Shown piece by piece: positions 59,912-64,000 of a stretch of DNA of 64,000 nucleotides. Where the stretch lies: positions 419,440 through 483,439 of the forward strand of contig CAWEYO010000005.1 in NCBI GenBank assembly GCA_963813315.1. Reading direction: 5' to 3'. This DNA is from CAWEYO01 sp963813315 (GTDB taxonomy: Bacteria > Pseudomonadota > Alphaproteobacteria > Rhizobiales > Rhizobiaceae). Every line of letters starts with the position of its first letter. Position 1 is the first letter of the stretch. Made by a program: the position numbers and the translations under genes. The notes beneath the pieces are model-generated. The model searched no databases. It saw nothing but the letters and a program-made list of their open reading frames with translations, and had not been told where the DNA came from.

Positions 59912-60203
59912 CACGACCAGCCTCCCGGCATTTTTCCTATTTTGAGCATTTCCTGCAGGATCGAAAGCCTGCTTTGTGGTGGGCTCCCCGAGCTTCCTTA
60001 TCTTCGCGCGAAGGATCGTGACCCGGCTGGGCCGAGACACCCCTGCGAAGCCTTGGCGAAGCAGGGGGGCTCGGGGGGTCGCGCCGAAGCGGAGCGGAGG
60101 CGGACCGTAGAGCCTGACCCTTCGGAGCTTTAGCGGAGAAGGGACGCGCCATAAGAATTTGTTCCCCCTTCCCGCTAATGCTCCTGCGAGATATGTTCTC
60201 TAA

Positions 60204-60530
60204 ATGTTCTCAGACAGCAAGGGCGACAAGGTAGAGTATTTCGGGTTCTGGGCCGACGCGGCGCAGGACCGGAAGTACCGCAAGGAGGCTCTTCGCCTCT
60301 GCAGGGTAGCCGTCGACCGCTGCGTCGATGAAGATGTCCGCGTCTGCAAGAATACCCAGGCGGCCTTATCCTATCTGGGAGGCAACGTGGCGCGGGCGGC
60401 TGTGCTGCGATTCAGAAAGGCCCTCGAAATCCATGACCCCTATGAACGGGAGCGAGCCGCCGCCGAAGCTTGCGCGGCGATAGCGCGCGCCGTCGATGGC
60501 GTGAGCTTCACGGCAGACGAGTGGCGGTAG
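60204..60530 (+). CDS. Hypothetical protein, opposite strand of the mobilisation region
   Basis: A 108-residue protein without recognised family. It starts MFSDSKGDKVEYFGFWADAA and is helical, with RKEALRLCRVAVDRCVDEDV and FRKALEIHDPYERERAAAEA. Several Cys (four) and Arg are notable. There is no clear ribosome-binding site. It is convergent with the relaxase remnant. The codon pattern looks genuine. The 160-bp stretch to its left contains a nested hairpin (CCCCTGC...GCAGGGG). Confidence 0.5.
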   Translation: MFSDSKGDKVEYFGFWADAAQDRKYRKEALRLCRVAVDRCVDEDVRVCKNTQAALSYLGGNVARAAVLRFRKALEIHDPYERERAAAEACAAIARAVDGVSFTADEWR

Positions 60531-60544
60531 CGCCTGGCCCCGCT

Positions 60545-61596
60545 TTACCTCTCCCTGTCAAAATCATCCCGCCCATTCCCGCGCCCGCGCTCACTGCGCC
60601 GCGACGCCCGCGAGATCGGCTTCTCGGCAATCGCGCCATCATCGCCGCCGCCTTGTCCGTCCCCGCTCTTGCCGTCATCGGCGGCGCGCGTAAACGCATC
60701 CTGCACATCTACAGCCTTCGATAGCGGCGACTGCGCCGCGAGCGCATCCTGCATCGCCTGCTGCAGATCGATGGGCTGGCTTGCACTCTCATCTACCCGC
60801 GCCTGCCGCTCCTCGGGCACGCGCAATGAATCCTTGTAGCGGTTCTGCGCTTTGCGCACCGACGCGCTGCGCCCCTTCGGCTTCAGCTCCAGCGTCAGGG
60901 CCGGCATGTGCTCATGCCCCGCGCGGTCCTTGATCCGCTGCTCACGTACGCGCTTCACGTCCAGCGATTGCAGCTCGCGCTTTTCGATGGCGGCCAGCGC
61001 CTTCAGTTTCCGCTCGCCGTCGACCGCCTGCAGCCGGTGCCGTTCCCGCTGGACTATGCGCCGCCCCGCGCTGCGCCTGCACGAGCTCGGTCTTACGAAC
61101 AACGAACGCACCCAATCGTTGCCGGTCCCGGTAACGCTGCACCTTCTCCCGGATCAGCGTGATGCCGGTGACGCGCCCGAGGAACGCCGCCAGCCCCGTC
61201 GGCTTCGCCGCATCCCGCTCCGCTTTGATCCGGCGCGCCTCCGCAAGATACCCCGCCCGCATGGCAGTGCTCGCGCCCCTCCTTGATGTGGAACACGACG
61301 GCGCGCGGCTGGCCTTCAAGGCCGAGCTTCTTCTCAGCCCGGTCGACATAATCGAGATACTGCGCGCGGGTCAGTTCGCCCTGACCCAGGTCCGGGTTGA
61401 CGGAGAGGCTGTAGAGATATTTGCGGCACTTGGTGAGGCCGGACGCGATGGCTTCCCATTCTGCAAACGCCCCGTGGAGGTCGGGCGCCACCGCGCCGCT
61501 GACCTCCGCCACCTCGACATACTCGTTGTCGAGGGCGTTCAGCAGATGGGTCGCGAGATCCTGCCCGCCGCTGCGCTGGCTCGCCTTGGGGATCAT
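60545..61596 (-). pseudogene. Plasmid-type relaxase gene, decayed
   Basis: The frame from ATG 61596 is the start of a relaxase/mobilisation nuclease: MIPKASQRSGGQDLATHLLN, GAFAEWEAIASGLTKCRKYL (helix), and AVVFHIKEGREHCH, the metal-binding His motif. Right after HCH the expected domain is lost and the frame shifts to AGYLAEARRIKAERDAAKPT and LAAFLGRVTGITLIREKVQR. A further shift near 61065 leads to RRIVQRERHRLQAVDGERKL and the long charged C-terminus that ends at 60545. An internal deletion of several hundred bases plus at least two frameshifts make it non-functional. Confidence 0.78.
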
Positions 61597-61923
61597 GGCG
61601 ATCGCCCCAGGGCAACAAGACAGGCGGCACGGATTTCACGAAGATCGCGCACGGCCTCATCGAGCAGCGCCGGGTCATGGCCCCCGGCCATCGCCTGCAG
61701 CCGGTCATGCAGGCGCGCCGTCTCGGCCAGGAGACGGGCGACCTCGCGATGCTCGACGGCCGGCCGCCGCGCCTGCCGGGGCGCAGGGGCGCCGAAGATG
61801 GATGCGGTGATGAAGGCATTGACGGACAGGCCCGACTTTTCCACGCGCGCCCGGAACTCCTCGCGGAGTTCTTCCGGCGGGCCGGTAGGAAATCGGGGCT
61901 TGTCGTTTTCTCTCGTCCGTCAT
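61593..61923 (-). pseudogene. mobC: MobC-like relaxosome protein gene, N-terminal frameshift
   Basis: The readable frame has FPTGPPEELREEFRARVEKS and GLSVNAFITASIFGAPAPRQ, the ribbon-helix-helix-like segment of MobC mobilisation proteins, then a helical tail RLLAETARLHDRLQAMAGGH and so on to 61593. A natural ATG (MTDERK) lies at 61923 in a different frame, one base out of register, so a single-base insertion near 61905 disrupts it; a GTG at 61844 could still start a short form. The stop overlaps the relaxase ATG as ATGA, as in intact mob operons. Confidence 0.65.
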
Positions 61924-62743
61924 GCCTCATCAAAATAATGGCGCCCGCCGCCCGCAGACCGCGCGCATTCCACGCGCGCATAAGGGCCTGCAGCATAAGG
62001 GTCGCCATGGCCGCCCATCTCGCCGCCCGCCGCAGCGAGGGCTCCGGGGAGCGCCATCCCCGGCCTGCCTGGCGAAGCCTGGCGTAGCCAGGGCGATGGG
62101 TTTGCAAAGGGAGAGCGCCGTCTCCCTTTCGCCCGCCGCCGGTCCACCGGCCGGGCGCGCCGCAGCCCGCAAGGGGCGAAGGCGGCTCGTGGTTCAGGAC
62201 GCGAAAGTCCTGACCGTGGTTTGCAAGGGGCGCGGCAAGCCCCTTGCGCGATGGGTTACAAGGGAGAGCGAAGAATCTCCCTTGTTCGGGATGCAACGCC
62301 GAAACGTTGCCGCAGCCGGCGCCGGGCTCGATGCCCGAAGCCGCTGCCCGCATCCCTTGGCGTTAGGCCGTCATCAAGACGGCATCAACGCCTCTAGGGA
62401 TGCCCTGAAGGGGGTCCGCGGGGGACCGGAGAGTTCCCCCGCAAGGTGCGCGCGGTACTACCGCGCACACCTTGTACAAATCTTTATCGCAACCGAACCC
62501 ACTAACTACAATGTTAACAGGTAAAGAGCGGACGGTGGAAATGCACATCCACTCAGAATGACAATGTAATGGAATGTACACTACAGGATAAACACAGGAA
62601 AGGACTGAAAGAGACCCACGAGGATTGCACGAGGAATCGCAGCGCAAAATGCGACAACATTAGATGCCATTCACGCGCGGCCCTCATGATGCGAATTGTA
62701 GTGTGCATCACAAACGAGAGAGCCGCCGGAAAGGATGGCTCTC
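61924..62743. other. Non-coding region carrying a dense hairpin array
   Basis: About 800 bp without a supported gene. 62078-62474 contains at least eleven short, mostly perfect inverted repeats in close succession. These include AAAGGGAGA/TCTCCCTTT (62106-62129), TCAGGAC/GTCCTGA (62194-62213), GCAAGGGGC/GCCCCTTGC (62223-62247), ACAAGGGAGA/TCTCCCTTGT (62258-62285), GCAACG/CGTTGC (62293-62310), CGGGC/GCCCG (62323-62337), a nested hairpin 62350-62403, GCGGGGGA/TCCCCCGC (62418-62442) and a 15-bp stem at 62442-62474. From 62475 the DNA turns AT-rich. It could be a structured RNA, an origin of transfer, or a termination zone. Confidence 0.8.
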
Positions 62744-63439
62744 ATGAACATTCACACGACACCGCTCCCCGCAACCACAGACATCCAGATCAAGCCGACG
62801 CGCGAGACGTATGACCGTCTCCAGCAGGCCTACGAGCATTTCAACAAGGCGCTGTTCGAAGGGGCATTGCCGAACGCGCTCATCACCCTCCAGAGGCGCA
62901 AAGGAACGTTCGGGTATTTCGCCGGAGCAAAGTTCCAGCGCGACGACGGCAAACCCGCCGACGAAATCGCCCTCAACCCCGCGCGCTTTCACGACCGCTC
63001 TCTCAAAGAAATTCTCTCCACCCTCGTCCATGAAATGGTGCATCTCTGGCAGCATCATCACGGCGAACCCGGACGCGGCCGCTACCACAACCGCGAATGG
63101 GCCGAGAAGATGAAAGCGATCGGCCTGCAACCGACCGACTCCGGCATCGAGGGCGGCAGCGAGACCGGCGAACGGGTCAGCCACTTCATCATCGAAAAAG
63201 GCCCCTTCGACGCTGGCGCCGACAAGCTCCTCGCCAAGGACTTTGCGCTCGTCTGGAAGGAGATACCGGGGGCGCCCATCGCGGCGGAAGGCGAAGGCGA
63301 AGCCCAGCCTGCCGCTCCCCAGAAAAGCGGCAAGCGCGTGCGCTATTGCTGCCCGGACTGCGACCTCAAGGCCTGGGCAAAACATGATGCCCGCCTCGTC
63401 TGCGGCGACCACGGCCAGGCGATGGTGCCGAAGGACTGA
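62744..63439 (+). CDS. SprT-like zinc metalloprotease-fold protein
   Basis: The protein has the SprT domain with zinc site STLVHEMVHLWQHHHGEPGR (HExxH plus a third His), preceded by YEHFNKALFEGALPNALITL and FAGAKFQRDDGKPADEIALN. The C-terminus has a zinc-ribbon-like YCCPDCDLKAWAKHDARLVC. I prefer the ATG at 62744 (MNIHTTPLPATTD), which lies about 8 bp after GGAAAGG; the ATG at 62735 is too close. Such proteins are frequent on conjugative and integrative elements of Alphaproteobacteria. Relatives are linked to DNA-protein crosslink handling, but this role is inferred. A strong terminator follows. Confidence 0.87.
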   Translation: MNIHTTPLPATTDIQIKPTRETYDRLQQAYEHFNKALFEGALPNALITLQRRKGTFGYFAGAKFQRDDGKPADEIALNPARFHDRSLKEILSTLVHEMVHLWQHHHGEPGRGRYHNREWAEKMKAIGLQPTDSGIEGGSETGERVSHFIIEKGPFDAGADKLLAKDFALVWKEIPGAPIAAEGEGEAQPAAPQKSGKRVRYCCPDCDLKAWAKHDARLVCGDHGQAMVPKD

Positions 63440-63461
63440 CATTCGCAGAATGCAAAAAATC

Positions 63462-63491
63462 GGCGCGGCCCTCCGGGACCGCGCCTTTTTT
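63462..63491 (+). terminator. Factor-independent terminator of the SprT-like gene
   Basis: GGCGCGG (63462-63468) pairs with CCGCGCC (63479-63485) around CCCTCCGGGA, followed by six T residues, 22 bp after the stop codon. Confidence 0.88.
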
Positions 63492-63614
63492 ATGCCCGGC
63501 AGCCGCACCATAACTTCTTCCACCGCAAGACGGGCTATGGCCTGTCTGCCTATGGCCGAGGCTGGATCATCGTGGGACTGGCCGTCGTGGCGATCGACCA
63601 TCTCTGAAAACGGC

Positions 63615-63641
63615 GAAGCCGCCGGCAGCGCCGGCGGCTTC
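63615..63641 (-). terminator. Terminator hairpin of the 39-residue gene
   Basis: GAAGCCGCCGGC (63615-63626) and GCCGGCGGCTTC (63630-63641) are perfect 12-bp arms with a 3-nt loop. Read on the minus strand it lies 10 bp after the small gene's stop and is followed by GCCGTTTTC, a short T-run. Confidence 0.75.
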
Positions 63642-63651
63642 GTGGCAATAT

Positions 63652-63771
63652 CTAGTGGCGGTCGTACGCCTCGTCGGGGAGACCTGTGGCCGTGTCGATG
63701 CCGAAGAGGCGGTTCAGCGCGGTGTCGATGTCGGTCCAGTAGCCGGCGAAATGATCTGTGTCTTGTTCCAT
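63652..63771 (-). CDS. Small protein of 39 residues
   Basis: An ATG at 63771, preceded by AAAAAGGA at ideal distance, opens a frame reading MEQDTDHFAGYWTDIDTALN, then RLFGIDTATGLPDEAYDRH. It is acidic, probably a soluble helix-turn segment, and not a family I can name. The good ribosome-binding site, the bracketing terminators on both sides and the smooth codons support it as a real single-gene unit next to DUF736 on the same strand. Confidence 0.65.
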   Translation of the reverse strand: MEQDTDHFAGYWTDIDTALNRLFGIDTATGLPDEAYDRH

Positions 63772-63806
63772 GGCGAAAATCCTTTTTGTTGATTGTGATC
63801 AGAAGG

Positions 63807-63830
63807 GCGCCCCGCCACGCGGCGGGGCGC
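63807..63830 (-). terminator. Terminator hairpin after the DUF736 gene
   Basis: GCGCCCCGCC (63807-63816) and GGCGGGGCGC (63821-63830) are perfect 10-bp arms with a 4-nt loop, 6 bp beyond the DUF736 stop on the minus strand. Only a weak T content follows, so strength is uncertain. Confidence 0.7.
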
Positions 63831-63836
63831 TCCCGT

Positions 63837-64000
63837 TTACTTCGCCTGCGGGCGGGTCCAGATCAGGGTGAACTGGTTCGGGTTCTGGTCTTCCTCGTGC
63901 AGCGAGGCGTAGATGGGAGCCGGCAGGCTCGGGTCATCCAGCTTGACCGAGATGTACGGACGCTCCTGCTGCGAAGTTTTCTTCCAGGCGGCGCCGATCT
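63837..64000 (-). CDS. DUF736 family protein, C-terminal part
   Basis: The last 54 codons are present: IGAAWKKTSQQERPYISVKL, then DDPSLPAPIYASLHEEDQNP and NQFTLIWTRPQAK. This is the standard end of DUF736, small (about 100 residue) proteins common on rhizobial plasmids, ICEs and symbiosis islands, with unknown function. The family often neighbours conjugation and SprT-like or ArdC-type genes, so it supports a mobile-element origin of this end of the window. The N-terminus lies beyond 64000. Confidence 0.83.
   Translation of the reverse strand, partial: IGAAWKKTSQQERPYISVKLDDPSLPAPIYASLHEEDQNPNQFTLIWTRPQAK

Noticed and set aside
62078..62474. CRISPR array
   Set aside because: The inverted repeats differ in sequence and spacing; there are no identical direct repeats with unique spacers.
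63493..63606. Small plus-strand membrane peptide ending YGRGWIIVGLAVVAIDHL
   Set aside because: The frame looks natural but no start codon is available in it after the SprT terminator, so I cannot support a gene.

Overview
The window looks like chromosome of a high-GC alphaproteobacterium of the Hyphomicrobiales, most like Mesorhizobium or a relative in the Phyllobacteriaceae. The signs are an aerobic cobalamin cluster (cobN start, cobW, cobU, cobO, cobD, cobC, cbtAB) under two riboswitches, a short second FtsZ, a Dpp-type peptide ABC operon, and several families of palindromic intergenic repeats typical of rhizobial chromosomes. No rRNA, tRNA or CRISPR array was recognised. The genus is inferred from gene content and remembered family sequences, not from a search.

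Layout. 1-6843: cobalamin synthesis and cobalt uptake, with two divergent B12 riboswitches (one for DUF1636-cobW-cobN, one for cbtB-cbtA-cobU-cobO), then cobD and cobC, whose start codons overlap head to head, and a Cys-phosphatase coupled to cobC. 6844-11700: cupin, DUF2189 membrane protein, galE, ftsZ2 and many repeats. 11707-24015: RND efflux pair, acyl-CoA ligase with a basic N-terminal tail, dppABCDF. 24016-50379: an accessory patchwork of detoxification and stress genes (desaturase, epoxide hydrolase, MaoC, alcohol dehydrogenase, free-Met-sulfoxide reductase, FMN reductase, two DUF899 proteins, VOC proteins, MarR and TetR regulators, an EmrAB-type pump, 6-phosphogluconate dehydrogenase). 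It carries much gene debris: dps split by an IS481 relic, a second dps scrap, a zwf stub, GFA and glyoxalase fragments, and a frameshifted ankyrin-cytochrome c gene.

50380-64000 is mobile. It holds hipBA with two palindromes, a truncated IS630, an AT-richer glycosyltransferase pair (one frameshifted), an IS5-type element inserted in brxA, and brxE with an internal stop, so only the first two genes of a BREX phage-defence locus remain. A lone Phd-type antitoxin lies upstream, flanked by two related palindromes. After it come a decayed relaxase/mobC module, a 400-bp non-coding array of about eleven strong hairpins, an SprT-like metalloprotease, a 39-residue gene and a DUF736 gene cut by the window end.

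The observations most worth following are the hairpin array (62078-62474), the BREX remnant with a possible Phd-type regulator, the dps split by an IS relic, and the phosphatase coupled to cobC as a candidate for a missing cobalamin step.
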